Shown here in pieces: positions 1 to 8,923 of a stretch of 47,960 nucleotides of DNA. The stretch comes from Wenzhouxiangella sediminis (GTDB lineage Bacteria; Pseudomonadota; Gammaproteobacteria; Xanthomonadales; Wenzhouxiangellaceae). Both the position numbers and the translations under genes were made by a program. Under the pieces are notes generated by a model that had not been told where the DNA came from, searched no databases, and saw only the letters and a list, made by a program, of their open reading frames with translations. The number at the start of each line of letters is the position of its first letter. Position 1 is the stretch's first letter. Where the stretch lies: the NCBI RefSeq assembly GCF_003410055.1, contig NZ_QUZK01000023.1, forward strand, positions 1 to 47,960. The letters run 5' to 3'.

Positions 1-84
1 GTGCCAACACCCCTTCCCGGGCCAGTCTACCGCCTCTTCCTTTGGCATGGCAATCGGCGCCGGCCGGCACGGCGCGCGGGCGCG

Positions 85-1185
85 TCAGGCGCAGACGCGG
101 TCGCGGCCCTGGGCCTTGGCCCGGTACATCGCGTCATCGGCGCGCCGAATGAGGTCGGCGACCTGGTCGCTGTCGGTCAGTTCCGCCACGCCGAAGCTGA
201 TGGTGACGGGCACCTCCTGGCCGTTGCAGCCGATCGGGTGCTCCGAGATCGTGCGCCGGATCTTCTCCGCTACATCTACGGCGCCGTCGCGATCAGTGTC
301 GGGCAGCAGCAGCAGGAACTCCTCGCCGCCCCAGCGCACCGCCAGGTCCTCGCTGCGAAGGTTGCGACGCATGCGCACGCCGACGGCGCGCAGCACGTCG
401 TCGCCCACGCCATGCCCGTATTCGTCGTTGACGCGCTTGAAGTGATCGAGGTCGCCGATGACCACCGAAAGCGGTTGGGCGTGGCGCCGGCTTCGCGACA
501 TTTCCGCAGCAATGCGACGTTCCAGGTCGCGTCGGTTGTGCAGGCCGGTCAGCGCATCGGTGCTGGCCAGTTGTCGCAACTGGCGCTGGAGGGCGAACTG
601 CTGGCCTCGGATCCGGTAGAACAGCTCCGAGGCGATCATGGCGATGACGAGCATCATCACCGGGTCGACCAATTGCGTGGTGGTTTCCAGCAGGTCGGCG
701 CCACGGAAGGCAAGCCAGGCCAGGCTGCCGGCCAGCGGCAACGCGAAATGAAGCAATACCTCCCAGCCGCCCCGGAGCGAGAGCAGGGAGACCGCAAACG
801 TGGCCATGATGATGCCCCGTGCCATGGGCTCCGGGTTGCCCTGGGCATGGAGCATGTTGGTGGTGAACAGCCCGAACATCATGATCATCACGCTGGCGGC
901 GATCAGGCGAAGCAGCAACTTCGGCGCGCCCGAACCCGGCTGGAGCATGCACACGAGTAGGCTGGCCAGCGCCACCAGGAAGACCGGCGCTCGCCAGGCG
1001 GCGTGCAGCCACAGCAGGTCGCTCGGCGTCTGGTGCTCGAAGATCTCGATCAGCTGGTAGAGGGGCAGGACAAGCATCGCCAGAGCCGCCGCGGCGCAGG
1101 TCGTGGCGCGCGTGACCAAAAGGCTGACGTCGTTTGCGCAGTCCGTTCCATCGTGCGGCACATCGAACAACTTGATTGGAGCCAC
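85..1185 (-). CDS. membrane-anchored diguanylate cyclase (GGDEF)
   Basis: Makes the second messenger cyclic-di-GMP from two GTP. The first ~190 of 366 residues are hydrophobic with about five to six membrane helices and no recognisable ligand domain. The C-terminal ~170 residues are a GGDEF domain with the active-site signature GGEEF at residues 286-290. An RSED sequence five residues upstream fits the RxxD inhibitory I-site, so product feedback is expected. The start is a GTG at 1185 preceded by AGGGGGAC at good spacing; no in-frame ATG fits better. It is transcribed away from the aminotransferase at 1313. Domain call is firm; the signal sensed cannot be told. Confidence 0.93.
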   Translation of the reverse strand: MAPIKLFDVPHDGTDCANDVSLLVTRATTCAAAALAMLVLPLYQLIEIFEHQTPSDLLWLHAAWRAPVFLVALASLLVCMLQPGSGAPKLLLRLIAASVMIMMFGLFTTNMLHAQGNPEPMARGIIMATFAVSLLSLRGGWEVLLHFALPLAGSLAWLAFRGADLLETTTQLVDPVMMLVIAMIASELFYRIRGQQFALQRQLRQLASTDALTGLHNRRDLERRIAAEMSRSRRHAQPLSVVIGDLDHFKRVNDEYGHGVGDDVLRAVGVRMRRNLRSEDLAVRWGGEEFLLLLPDTDRDGAVDVAEKIRRTISEHPIGCNGQEVPVTISFGVAELTDSDQVADLIRRADDAMYRAKAQGRDRVCA

Positions 1186-1312
1186 TGGCGGGGTCCCCCT
1201 GACGGCTGTCTTCGATTCAGTCTAGCGCCCTGCCCGGATGGCCGCATTGGTCAGGGTCAATATCCGGCCTGTTTATGCGATCCTCTGGGTCGGTAAAAAC
1301 GCGGACTCAACG

Positions 1313-2515
1313 ATGACGGATCGGGCAGAACTGGGCAGCCGGGCGCTCTTCGAGCTGCTCGAGACGGATGTCTACGTCAATCACGCCTCCCTGTCGCCGC
1401 CTTCAAGGCCCGTGCGCGATGCGGTGGCGGCAACGCTGGGCGGCTATGCGAGCCAGGGCATGGCCTGGTACGTCAAGGAGGTCGAGCGACGCGAAAGGCT
1501 GCGCGATCGGCTCGCGCGCCTGATCGGTGCCCCGCAGGGCAGCGTGGGGCTGGTGGCCAATACCTCGGCCGGCATCATCGACATCGCCCTGGGCCTGCCG
1601 TGGCAGCGCGGCGAGCGGGTGCTGCTCTTCGACGGCGAGTTTCCGACCAATGTCACGCCCTGGCAGCAGGCCGCCCGCCGCCACGACCTGGAACTGGTCT
1701 GGATGAGTGCCGACGATTTCCGCACCGAGCGTGAAGCGGCGCTGGCGCGCCTGGAGGCCGAGCTGGTGCGCGGCATCCGGCTGGTTGCGGTGAGCGCGGT
1801 CCAGTTCACGTCCGGACAGCGCATGCCCCTGGAAGCGATGGGCGAGTTGTGCCGCGCCCACGGCGCCGAACTGTTCGTCGACGCCATTCAGGCCGTCGGG
1901 ATCGTGCCCCTGGATGTGGCGGCCATGGGCATCGACTACCTGGCCTGCGGTTCCCACAAATGGCTGATGGCGCCGGAGGGCGTCGGCTTTCTTTACGTGG
2001 CGCCGGCGCGCGCGGATGCCCTCGAGCCTTACATGGCCGGCTGGCTCAGCCACGAAGACGCCTTCGCTTTCCTCACCCGCGCGCCGGGCGAACTGCGTTA
2101 CGACCGTCCGTTCCGAACCGGGGCACTGATGGCCGAGGCCGGCACGCCCAACACGATCGGCGCCGCCGGACTCGATGCGAGCCTGGACCTGATCGAGCAG
2201 ATCGGCGTGGCGGCGATTCTGGAACACGTCCAGGCCTGGCACGATGCGCTCGAGCCCGCTCTCGTCGAGCGCGGTTTCGAAAGCGCACGGATGGACACGC
2301 CGTCGGGCCGTTCCGGCATTCTCAGCGTGCGCCCCGAGGACCCTTCGCAATCACCGGCCTGGGTGCAGGCGCTGGCCGCACGCGGCGTGGCCTGCGCCAG
2401 CCCCGACGGCTGGATTCGCTTTTCCCCCCACTGGCCCAATGCGCTCGACGAGACGCCCCGCGTGCTCTCGGCGATCGACGCGATTCTCGCAGACGGCGGG
2501 CCGTCGCAGGAGTGA
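1313..2515 (+). CDS. aminotransferase class V (PLP-dependent, cysteine desulfurase-like fold)
   Basis: A 400-residue fold-type I PLP enzyme of the class V group (NifS/kynureninase/isopenicillin-epimerase-like). Visible features are the N-terminal VNHASLSPP substrate-loop type sequence, the DAIQAVG segment (cofactor Asp) and the PLP lysine in SHKWLMAPEG. The frame stays open back to 1238, but the conserved family start corresponds to the ATG at 1313 (MTDRAEL), so that was chosen. It ends 90 bp before ubiU on the same strand; an FNR-like palindrome in that gap suggests ubiU has its own promoter. The substrate cannot be assigned: desulfurase, epimerase and aminotransferase activities all occur in this group. 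Confidence 0.85.
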   Translation: MTDRAELGSRALFELLETDVYVNHASLSPPSRPVRDAVAATLGGYASQGMAWYVKEVERRERLRDRLARLIGAPQGSVGLVANTSAGIIDIALGLPWQRGERVLLFDGEFPTNVTPWQQAARRHDLELVWMSADDFRTEREAALARLEAELVRGIRLVAVSAVQFTSGQRMPLEAMGELCRAHGAELFVDAIQAVGIVPLDVAAMGIDYLACGSHKWLMAPEGVGFLYVAPARADALEPYMAGWLSHEDAFAFLTRAPGELRYDRPFRTGALMAEAGTPNTIGAAGLDASLDLIEQIGVAAILEHVQAWHDALEPALVERGFESARMDTPSGRSGILSVRPEDPSQSPAWVQALAARGVACASPDGWIRFSPHWPNALDETPRVLSAIDAILADGGPSQE

Positions 2516-2528
2516 GCGGCGGCCGGCC

Positions 2529-2570
2529 TTGACGGCCGTCAACGACATCGCGGCCTTCGCCGGCCATGCT
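2529..2570 (+). promoter_or_regulatory. FNR-like box and -10 element before ubiUV
   Basis: TTGACGGCCGTCAA at 2529-2542 is a perfect palindrome matching the FNR consensus TTGAT-N4-ATCAA at 8 of 10 positions, with symmetric changes. A weak -10-like hexamer CATGCT lies at 2565-2570. The box centre to hexamer distance is 29.5 bp, as expected for an activator at -41.5. The two other candidate FNR promoters in this window have the same distance. The hexamer matches consensus at only 3 of 6. Confidence 0.5.
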
Positions 2571-2605
2571 GATGCGCTTTCGAACCGGACCGAAAGCGCT
2601 CGCCC

Positions 2606-3607
2606 ATGTCCATCAAGCTCGTTTGCCCGGCCGGCTCCCTGCCGGCCCTGACCGAGGCCGTCAACAACGGTGCCGATGCCGTCTACCTGGGTTTCCGCGA
2701 CGAAACCAACGCGCGCGCTTTCCCGGGGCTGAACTTCTCCGACCGCGACATCGAGCGGGCCCTGGCGCATGCGCGCGCCAGGGGCTGCCAGGTCTACGTG
2801 GCGCTCAATACCTACCCGACCTCGGACAAACTGTCGCAGTGGTACTCGGCGGTGGACCGCGCCGCCGACCTGGGCGTGGATGCGCTGATCATCGCCGAAA
2901 TGGCGGTCATGGACTACGCCTTGCGCAAGCACCCGAACATCCGGCGGCACCTGTCGGTGCAAGGGTCGGCGACGACGGCCGCGGCGCTCGGTTTCTATCG
3001 TGAGTGTTTTGGCATTTCGCGGGCCGTGCTGCCGAGGGTCCTGGCCATCCAGCAGGTCGAGCACCTGGCCGAACGCTCGCCCGTGGAGCTCGAGGTCTTC
3101 GCCTTCGGCAGCCTGTGCATCATGGTCGAGGGCCGCTGCCAGCTGTCGAGCTACGTCACCGGCCGCTCGCCCAACCTGGCCGGGGTGTGTTCGCCCGCCG
3201 AGTTCGTCGCCTGGGAGGACACGGCCGAAGGCAAGACGGCCCGGCTCAACGGCGTGCTGATCGATCGCTTTGCCGACGGTGAGCCGGCCGGCTATCCGGT
3301 GGTCTGCAAGGGGCGATACCAGGTGGACGATCGGACATTTCACGCGCTCGAGGAGCCGACCAGCCTCAACACGCTCGAGTTGCTGCCCAGGCTCGCGGCT
3401 GCCGGCGTCTCGGCGGTCAAGATCGAGGGCCGGCAGCGCAGCGCGGCCTACGTGGGCACGGTCACGCGGATCTGGCGCGCGGCCATCGATCGGCTCGAGG
3501 CGAGTCCGGACAACTTCACGACCGAGGACGAATGGCGGCGGGAGCTGACCCGCCTGTCGGAAGGCAGCCAGGTCACCCTCGGTCCCTACCAGAGGGCATG
3601 GCAATGA
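2606..3607 (+). CDS. ubiU: UbiU, oxygen-independent ubiquinone biosynthesis protein (U32 family)
   Basis: A 333-residue U32-family protein close to E. coli UbiU along its whole length. UbiU pairs with UbiV to hydroxylate ubiquinone precursors without O2. The four cysteines that bind the 4Fe-4S cluster are at C171, C178, C195 and C234, with exactly the spacing of E. coli UbiU (169/176/193/232). Family signatures include CPAGSLPAL near the N-terminus and KIEGRQRS near the C-terminus. Its TGA overlaps the ATG of ubiV (ATGA), so the two are translationally coupled. The third partner, ubiT, is not in this window. Older databases call such proteins collagenase-like peptidases; that is not the expected role here. 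Confidence 0.96.
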   Translation: MSIKLVCPAGSLPALTEAVNNGADAVYLGFRDETNARAFPGLNFSDRDIERALAHARARGCQVYVALNTYPTSDKLSQWYSAVDRAADLGVDALIIAEMAVMDYALRKHPNIRRHLSVQGSATTAAALGFYRECFGISRAVLPRVLAIQQVEHLAERSPVELEVFAFGSLCIMVEGRCQLSSYVTGRSPNLAGVCSPAEFVAWEDTAEGKTARLNGVLIDRFADGEPAGYPVVCKGRYQVDDRTFHALEEPTSLNTLELLPRLAAAGVSAVKIEGRQRSAAYVGTVTRIWRAAIDRLEASPDNFTTEDEWRRELTRLSEGSQVTLGPYQRAWQ

Positions 3608-4455
3608 AACTGTCGCTGGGACCGTTGCAGTACTTCTGGCCGCGCGCGAAGACGCTGGCCTTCTACGAAACGATGGCGGGGCAGCCGGTCGATATCGTCT
3701 ATCTCGGCGAGACCGTTTGTTCCAAGCGACGTGAGCTCAGGCTGCCCGACTGGTTGGCACTGGGCCGTGAGCTCAAGGCCGCCGGCCACGAGGTGGTGTT
3801 GTCGACCCTGACCCTGATCGAGGCGGCCTCGGAGTTATCGGCCTGCAAGCGCATGGTCGACAACGGCGAGTTTCCGATCGAGGCAGGCGATCTCTCGGCC
3901 GTCGAGCTGTGCCGCGAGCGCGGCCTGCCATTCGTGTCCGGGCCCGGCGTGAATATCTACAACAACCGGGCCCTTGCCCTGCTGCGCGACGCGGGCCTGA
4001 TCCGCATGGTCGCGCCGGTCGAGCTCGGGCGCGAGCACCTCGTCTCCCTGCGTGCGGAAGACGAGGCATCGCCCGAAATCGAGCTGCTGGCCTGGGGGCG
4101 GATTCCGCTTTCGTATTCCGCCCGCTGCTTCACGGCCCGCGCGGTCGGTCGCGGCAAGGATCAGTGCGGGTTCGAATGCATCCACTATCCCGAAGGTCAG
4201 CTGGTTCGAACGCGTGAAGACCAACCCTTCCTGAACATGAACGGCATCCAGGTGCAGTCCGGCGCCGTGCAGGATCTGAGCCCGCTCGTGGGCGAACTGG
4301 ATTCCGCCGGGGTCGACGTATTGCGCCTGTCGCCCGGGGCCGGAGACATGCCGGCGGTGGTCGCGCGCTTCCGCGGCGCCCTGGCGGGCCGGCCGGTTGC
4401 GACCGCCCGGGACACGATCAGTGGTTACTGGCAGGGACGGCCCGGGATGGACTGA
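3604..4455 (+). CDS. ubiV: UbiV, oxygen-independent ubiquinone biosynthesis protein
   Basis: A 283-residue U32-family partner of UbiU. The 4Fe-4S cysteines are C39, C175, C188 and C192, with the 13- and 4-residue spacing seen in E. coli UbiV. The start at 3604 was chosen because it forms an ATGA overlap with the ubiU stop and gives the family N-terminus MKLSLGPLQYFWP; an ATG two codons upstream is the only near alternative. UbiU and UbiV form a heterodimer carrying one cluster each and take hydroxyl groups from prephenate in E. coli. The gene converges on the lipoprotein gene ending at 4478. Confidence 0.96.
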   Translation: MKLSLGPLQYFWPRAKTLAFYETMAGQPVDIVYLGETVCSKRRELRLPDWLALGRELKAAGHEVVLSTLTLIEAASELSACKRMVDNGEFPIEAGDLSAVELCRERGLPFVSGPGVNIYNNRALALLRDAGLIRMVAPVELGREHLVSLRAEDEASPEIELLAWGRIPLSYSARCFTARAVGRGKDQCGFECIHYPEGQLVRTREDQPFLNMNGIQVQSGAVQDLSPLVGELDSAGVDVLRLSPGAGDMPAVVARFRGALAGRPVATARDTISGYWQGRPGMD

Positions 4456-4477
4456 ACCGGGCGTTCGCCGCTCGTTG

Positions 4478-4999
4478 TCAGGGAATGTCGAGCTTCTCGC
4501 GCACGGCCGACTCTAGGCTGGTCAGCCCGTGCGCCTTGCCGATCTCGATGGCGCGCTCCGGGCCTTCGCCCTCGATCCATGCCGCTCGCAGGGCATAGAG
4601 CGCACCGATTCGATTGCCCGATTTGCAGTGTAGCAGCGCGGGATCATCGCCGATCTCGGCCAGGATGCGGTCGAAGGCCTCGACGGCGTCGCGGTCGAGG
4701 TCGTCCGTGCTGCCGATCGGGACGCGGTGATAGGTCATGGCCAGCGAATCGACGAGCTCGCCTTCGTCCCAGGCATCGAACTCGCCGATGTCGCGGGCGT
4801 TGACCACGTGCTGCACGCCGGCTCGCTCGGCGGCGACCAGTTCGGCCGGCGTGGGTTGGCCGGAAACCATCCGGTTGGGCTCGGGCGTCATCGACCCGGT
4901 GATATCCGGCCAGCGCGTGGGCTCCGGCGTGGTCGCGCAGGCGCCGACCAGCAGGGCGAGTGTCAGCACGGCGATCAGTCGATGGCGGAATTCAATCAT
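4478..4999 (-). CDS. phosphatase-like lipoprotein (DUF442/BLH-type tyrosine-phosphatase fold)
   Basis: A 173-residue predicted lipoprotein: a hydrophobic leader ends in the lipobox VGAC with the lipidated Cys at residue 21. The rest resembles the phosphatase-like (DUF442/BLH) family. It has a MVSGQPTPAEL segment and the P-loop-like HCKSGNRIG, in which C125 and R130 are spaced CX4R as in BLH proteins rather than the CX5R of classic tyrosine phosphatases. The start at 4999 overlaps the end of the CorC-like gene by 8 bp, so the two are probably translated together. The frame is open further upstream, but that would run across the CorC gene. Activity and substrate are unknown. Confidence 0.82.
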   Translation of the reverse strand: MIEFRHRLIAVLTLALLVGACATTPEPTRWPDITGSMTPEPNRMVSGQPTPAELVAAERAGVQHVVNARDIGEFDAWDEGELVDSLAMTYHRVPIGSTDDLDRDAVEAFDRILAEIGDDPALLHCKSGNRIGALYALRAAWIEGEGPERAIEIGKAHGLTSLESAVREKLDIP

Positions 5000-6101
5000 G
5001 GCGCTCTTCCTCGGTTCGGTTTCGGTTGGATTCCCCTTGCGCTTCGGTTTCGGCGTCGGGCCACTCCATGCCCAGCTTGCGGGCCCGGGCCTTCCACTTT
5101 TCGCGGGCGGCGTGGCGCAGGTCCTCGACCGTGTCGCTCTCGTCGACGATCTCCATGCCCAGCAGGGTCTCGAGCACGTCTTCCATGGTGACCACGCCGG
5201 CCAGCCCGCCGTATTCGTCGACCACCACGGCGAAGTGCTCCTGGCGCGCGAGCAGCTGGCTGAACAGGTTCTGCAGCGAAACGAACTCGGGCACGAACAG
5301 GACTTCGCGCCTGAGCTCGTCCAGTTCGGTCTCACCTCGCCCTTGCGCCTGGGCCAGCATGATGTCGGTCTTGAGGACGTAGCCGCGAATGTCCTCGTCT
5401 GATTCCCCGTAGACCGGGAAGCGCGAGAAGCTCATGCCGCGTTTGGAATCCATGGTCTCGGCGACTGTCTGGTCGCAGCGCATCATCACCACGGCCACGC
5501 GCGGGGTCATGATGTCCTCGACGCGGATGGCGCTGAAGCGGATCAGATTGAGAAAGATGTTCGATTCTTCCTCTTCGAACACACCCTCGCGCGTGCCGGC
5601 CTGGGCGAGCACGCGGAATTCCTCGCGGCTTACGGTCGGCGCCGACTTGTCGTGGGCCAGCCAGCGGGTGATCTGTTTCGATAGCTGCACCAGCGGCCAG
5701 GTCAGGTAGATGAGCACGATGCAGGCGCTGGCGGTGAAACCGGCCAGGGCCTTGGCGTGCGTCGCTCCGAGCGTCTTGGGGATGATCTCGGAGAAGACCA
5801 GGATCAGCAGGGTAACGATGGCCGATGTCAGGGCGAGCCAGGCCTGGCCGAAGACGATCTGCGCCTGGGCGCCGACGCCGGCCGCGCCGAAAGTGTGGGC
5901 GACGGTGTTTAGGCTGAGGATCGCCGACAGCGGCTGGTCGATGTCGCGCTTGAGGCGCCTCAAGCGCTTGCCGGTGCGGCTGCCGCGTTCGTTGAGCACG
6001 GCGATGTGGGCCGGCGTGATGCTCAGAAGCGCCGCCTCGAGAATCGAACACAGGAAGGAAACGCCGACGGCGAGGAAAAGATAGAACGCCAGTAGGGCCA
6101 T
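4992..6101 (-). CDS. CNNM/CorC/HlyC-type membrane transporter with CBS pair
   Basis: A 369-residue inner-membrane protein of the DUF21/CNNM family, associated with magnesium or cobalt efflux. Residues 1 to ~185 hold about four membrane helices, including the SEIIPKTLGA motif. Two CBS domains follow at roughly 200-320; the second contains VVDEYGGLAGVVTMEDVLE. The usual C-terminal CorC_HlyC domain is missing; the protein ends in an Arg/Glu-rich tail. The ATG at 6101 gives the family N-terminus (ALLAFYLFLAVGVSFLCS); another in-frame ATG lies at 6131. It overlaps the phosphatase-like lipoprotein gene by 8 bp. Ion specificity is inferred from family only. Confidence 0.9.
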   Translation of the reverse strand: MALLAFYLFLAVGVSFLCSILEAALLSITPAHIAVLNERGSRTGKRLRRLKRDIDQPLSAILSLNTVAHTFGAAGVGAQAQIVFGQAWLALTSAIVTLLILVFSEIIPKTLGATHAKALAGFTASACIVLIYLTWPLVQLSKQITRWLAHDKSAPTVSREEFRVLAQAGTREGVFEEEESNIFLNLIRFSAIRVEDIMTPRVAVVMMRCDQTVAETMDSKRGMSFSRFPVYGESDEDIRGYVLKTDIMLAQAQGRGETELDELRREVLFVPEFVSLQNLFSQLLARQEHFAVVVDEYGGLAGVVTMEDVLETLLGMEIVDESDTVEDLRHAAREKWKARARKLGMEWPDAETEAQGESNRNRTEEERHD

Positions 6102-6185
6102 GCAGGTTCGGTCCGTGAACGGAACCCGCATTGTATCGAACCCGGCGCATTGGCTTGTGCAGGACCGCCCGATCCGCTGGCGGCG

Positions 6186-6956
6186 TCAGAACCCGAAGAT
6201 GCTGAAGCCGCCGTCGACGGCTAGCGTCTGGCCGGTAATGTAGCCGGCCGCCGGCAGGCAGAGGAAGGCAACGGTCGCGGCCACTTCCTCCGGGCGCCCG
6301 ATGCGCTTCAGCGGCGTGCGCGCGAGCACTTCGGCCAGGAACTCGGGGTCGTCGAGCACCTGTCGGGCCAGGGGGGTCTCGATATACCAGGGCGCGACGG
6401 CGTTGACCCGGATGCCGTCGGCGGCCCATTCGGCGGCGAGGTTGCGCGTCATCTGGTGCATGGCCGCCTTGCTCATTGCATACGGCGCGCCGGTGCGCAG
6501 GTGCGTCAGCCCGGCCACCGAGGAGATGTTGACCAGGCTGGCCGATCCGGCCGCCTTCAGGCGCGGGTGGGCGGCGCGCGCCAGTTCGAAGGCGGCGACC
6601 AGGTTGGTGTCGAGAATGCCGCGAAGTTCCTCCTCGGTGTAGGCGAGGGCGGGCTTTCGGATGTTGTAGCCGGCGTTGTTGACGAGGATGTCGAGCGCGC
6701 CATCCACCGCCGTCAGCATCCTGCGACGCGACTCAGGGTCGGTCACGTCGGCGCTGACCGCATGGACCCGGTATCCGGCCGAAGCCAGTTCGTCGGCGGA
6801 CTCGGCCAGGCGCTCCTGCCCGCGGGCGGCCATCCAGACTTCGGCGCCGCGCTGGCACAGTGCATGGGTGATCGCCAGGCCGATGCCGCGGCTCGCCCCG
6901 GTAACCAGGGCGTGCTTGCCGGCTAATGACCAGAGGTTGTCGGTTGGCTTGTGCAT
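6186..6956 (-). CDS. SDR-family NAD(P)-dependent oxidoreductase
   Basis: A 256-residue classical short-chain dehydrogenase. Visible motifs are the cofactor loop TGASRGIG (19-26), NNAG, the catalytic Y159-x3-K163 pair in YAMSK, and the C-terminal [13 protein letters not shown]. The Asn/Ser positions of the catalytic tetrad also look intact. The chosen ATG at 6956 starts MHKPTDNLW about ten residues before the Rossmann fold; upstream in-frame starts would run into the divergent promoter region. It resembles gluconate 5-dehydrogenase and 3-oxoacyl reductase-like SDRs, but the substrate cannot be assigned. It is divergent from the cNMP/CBS gene at 7037. Confidence 0.9.
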   Translation of the reverse strand: MHKPTDNLWSLAGKHALVTGASRGIGLAITHALCQRGAEVWMAARGQERLAESADELASAGYRVHAVSADVTDPESRRRMLTAVDGALDILVNNAGYNIRKPALAYTEEELRGILDTNLVAAFELARAAHPRLKAAGSASLVNISSVAGLTHLRTGAPYAMSKAAMHQMTRNLAAEWAADGIRVNAVAPWYIETPLARQVLDDPEFLAEVLARTPLKRIGRPEEVAATVAFLCLPAAGYITGQTLAVDGGFSIFGF

Positions 6957-7036
6957 GGCCCCATTATTGTCGCGTGAAGCAGCCCGCTCAACATGGCGCG
7001 GTACCATGAGGTCGAGCCGTTACGTCGGAGTTGTGA

Positions 7037-8923
7037 ATGGAAATTGAACAGATCGAGATTCGCGAGCACCTGCGCGACCACGAACCGTTCAGCTTCCTGA
7101 CCGACGAAGAGCTCGAAGAAGTGGCGCGCTCGGTGGAGGTCAGCTACTTCCGGGCTGGCGCCGACATCGTCAGCCTCGGCGACGAGATTCGCGACCTGCA
7201 CTACATCCGCAGTGGATCGGTCGAGTTGTTCCGGCGCAGCGGCGATCTATACAACCGCCTCGGTGAGGGCGATCTGTTCGGCCAGCTCGGACTGCTCAGC
7301 GGCCGGCCGGCGCGGTTTCCTGCACGTGCGCTCGAAGACACCCTGATCTATTTCATCCCGGGCGAGCTGTTCAAGCGCCTGTTCGACAGCAATGTCGCCT
7401 TCGCCGACTACGTCGAGGTCGAAGACCGCACGCGGCTGCGCCAGGCTGCCAAACAGCATGCCGGCGACAACCCGCTTCTGACCCTGCGTACCGGCAAGCT
7501 GGTCCGACAATCCCCGGTGACCGTCTCCGTTTCGACCGCCGTCGAGGATGCGGCCCGGCTGATGACCGAAGAGCGGGTCACTTCGGTGCTGGTGCTCGAG
7601 GACGGCGATGGCGGGGAAACGGCGGCAGCGCCCGTGCTGGCGGGGATTCTCACCGACAGCGACCTGCGGCGCAGGATCGTGGCCGAGGGCTTGCCGCCCT
7701 CGACGCCGGTCGGGGAGGTCATGTCGGGCAACGTGTCCAGCGTCCAGCGCGACCAGTTCCTGTTCGAAGCGCTTCTGGTGATGCTGCGCCAGAACGTGCA
7801 CCACCTGCCCGTGCTGGATCACCGCCGCCCGGTCGGCGTGCTCGACATGGCCGATATCATCCACCACGAGACGCAGAACAGCCTGTTCGTGGTGCGCAAC
7901 ATCTTTCACTGCGGCAGCCACGAAGAACTGGAGGCGCTCAAGCCGTCGGTCGCTGCGAGTTTCGTCCGGATGGTCAACGAGGATGCCAACTCGCACATGA
8001 TCGGCTCGGCGATGGCGACCATCGGCAGGGCCTTCAAGCAGCGCCTGCTGGAACTCGGCGAAGAGAAGCTCGGGCCGCCGCCGGTGCCGTACTGCTTCCT
8101 TGCGCTGGGCTCCATGGCTCGCGACGAGCAGTTCCTCTACACCGACCAGGACAATGCCATGATCCTGGATGACGCCTTCGATCCGAAGGTGCACGACGAG
8201 TACTTCCGCGAGTTGGCGCAGTTCGTCAGCGACGGCCTGCACCGGGCCGGCTACGTCTACTGCAGCGGTGACATCATGGCGACCAACAAGAAGTGGCGCC
8301 AGCCGCTTGCCGCCTGGAAGCAGCAGTTCACCGAGTGGATTCGCAAGCCCAGCGCCGAGCGACTCCTGCACAGTTCGATCTTCTTCGATCTCGACGGCGT
8401 GGCCGGCGTCACGAGCATGGCCGACGAGCTCAAGAGCCTGATCGCGCAGGAGGCGAGCGTCCAGCCGATCTTCCTGGGCTGCCTGGCGATCAACGCCAAC
8501 AACCGCACGCCGCCGCTGGGCTTCTTTCGCGATTTCGTGCTCGAGCACGGCGGGCGCCACGAGAACTCGATCAACCTCAAGCGTCGCGGCACCGCGCCGC
8601 TGGTCGACGTTATCCGGGTGCACGCGCTGGCGGCCGGTTCCCAGTCGCAGAATTCCTTTCGCCGGCTCGAGGATACGGTGGCCGCCGGCTTCCTGACCGC
8701 CAGCATGGCCGCCGACTTGCGCGACTCCCTGGAGTTCATCGCCATGGTGCGCGCCCGGCACCAGGCCTGGGACGCCGAGCGCGGCGGCGAGGCCAACAAC
8801 AACATCGACCCCGAAGTTCTATCCGCGTTCGAGCGGCGCAGCCTCAAGGATGCCTTCAAGGTGCTGGCCAACGCCCAGAAATTCATCCGTTTCCGTTACC
8901 GACCGGTTCGTGGTCGCCAGTAG
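7037..8923 (+). CDS. cNMP-binding/CBS/putative nucleotidyltransferase (DUF294) protein
   Basis: A 628-residue cytoplasmic regulatory protein in four parts. A cyclic-nucleotide-binding-like domain spans ~15-130 and a CBS pair ~155-280. A DUF294 nucleotidyltransferase-like domain spans ~300-440, with G358-S359, R362/E364/Q365 and an Asp pair D370/D372 (TDQDN) like GlnD-type transferases. A helical DUF294 C-terminal domain spans ~480-620. GGAG lies 7 nt before the ATG. Its stop TAG is directly followed by the ATG of the exonuclease gene. This two-gene pair is a recurring arrangement in proteobacteria, sometimes near acetate permease genes, which are absent here. The substrate to be modified is unknown. 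Confidence 0.9.
   Translation: MEIEQIEIREHLRDHEPFSFLTDEELEEVARSVEVSYFRAGADIVSLGDEIRDLHYIRSGSVELFRRSGDLYNRLGEGDLFGQLGLLSGRPARFPARALEDTLIYFIPGELFKRLFDSNVAFADYVEVEDRTRLRQAAKQHAGDNPLLTLRTGKLVRQSPVTVSVSTAVEDAARLMTEERVTSVLVLEDGDGGETAAAPVLAGILTDSDLRRRIVAEGLPPSTPVGEVMSGNVSSVQRDQFLFEALLVMLRQNVHHLPVLDHRRPVGVLDMADIIHHETQNSLFVVRNIFHCGSHEELEALKPSVAASFVRMVNEDANSHMIGSAMATIGRAFKQRLLELGEEKLGPPPVPYCFLALGSMARDEQFLYTDQDNAMILDDAFDPKVHDEYFRELAQFVSDGLHRAGYVYCSGDIMATNKKWRQPLAAWKQQFTEWIRKPSAERLLHSSIFFDLDGVAGVTSMADELKSLIAQEASVQPIFLGCLAINANNRTPPLGFFRDFVLEHGGRHENSINLKRRGTAPLVDVIRVHALAAGSQSQNSFRRLEDTVAAGFLTASMAADLRDSLEFIAMVRARHQAWDAERGGEANNNIDPEVLSAFERRSLKDAFKVLANAQKFIRFRYRPVRGRQ

Noticed and set aside
1403-2350. A 315-residue minus-strand open frame opposite the aminotransferase
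   Set aside because: Antisense shadow with no motif; the plus-strand gene has the PLP lysine and family pattern.
2351-3604. A 417-residue minus-strand open frame opposite ubiU
   Set aside because: ubiU has all cluster cysteines and full-length similarity; the antisense frame has low-complexity Arg/Gly content only.
7247-8761. A 504-residue minus-strand open frame
   Set aside because: Shadow of the cNMP/CBS/DUF294 gene; no signal or motif.
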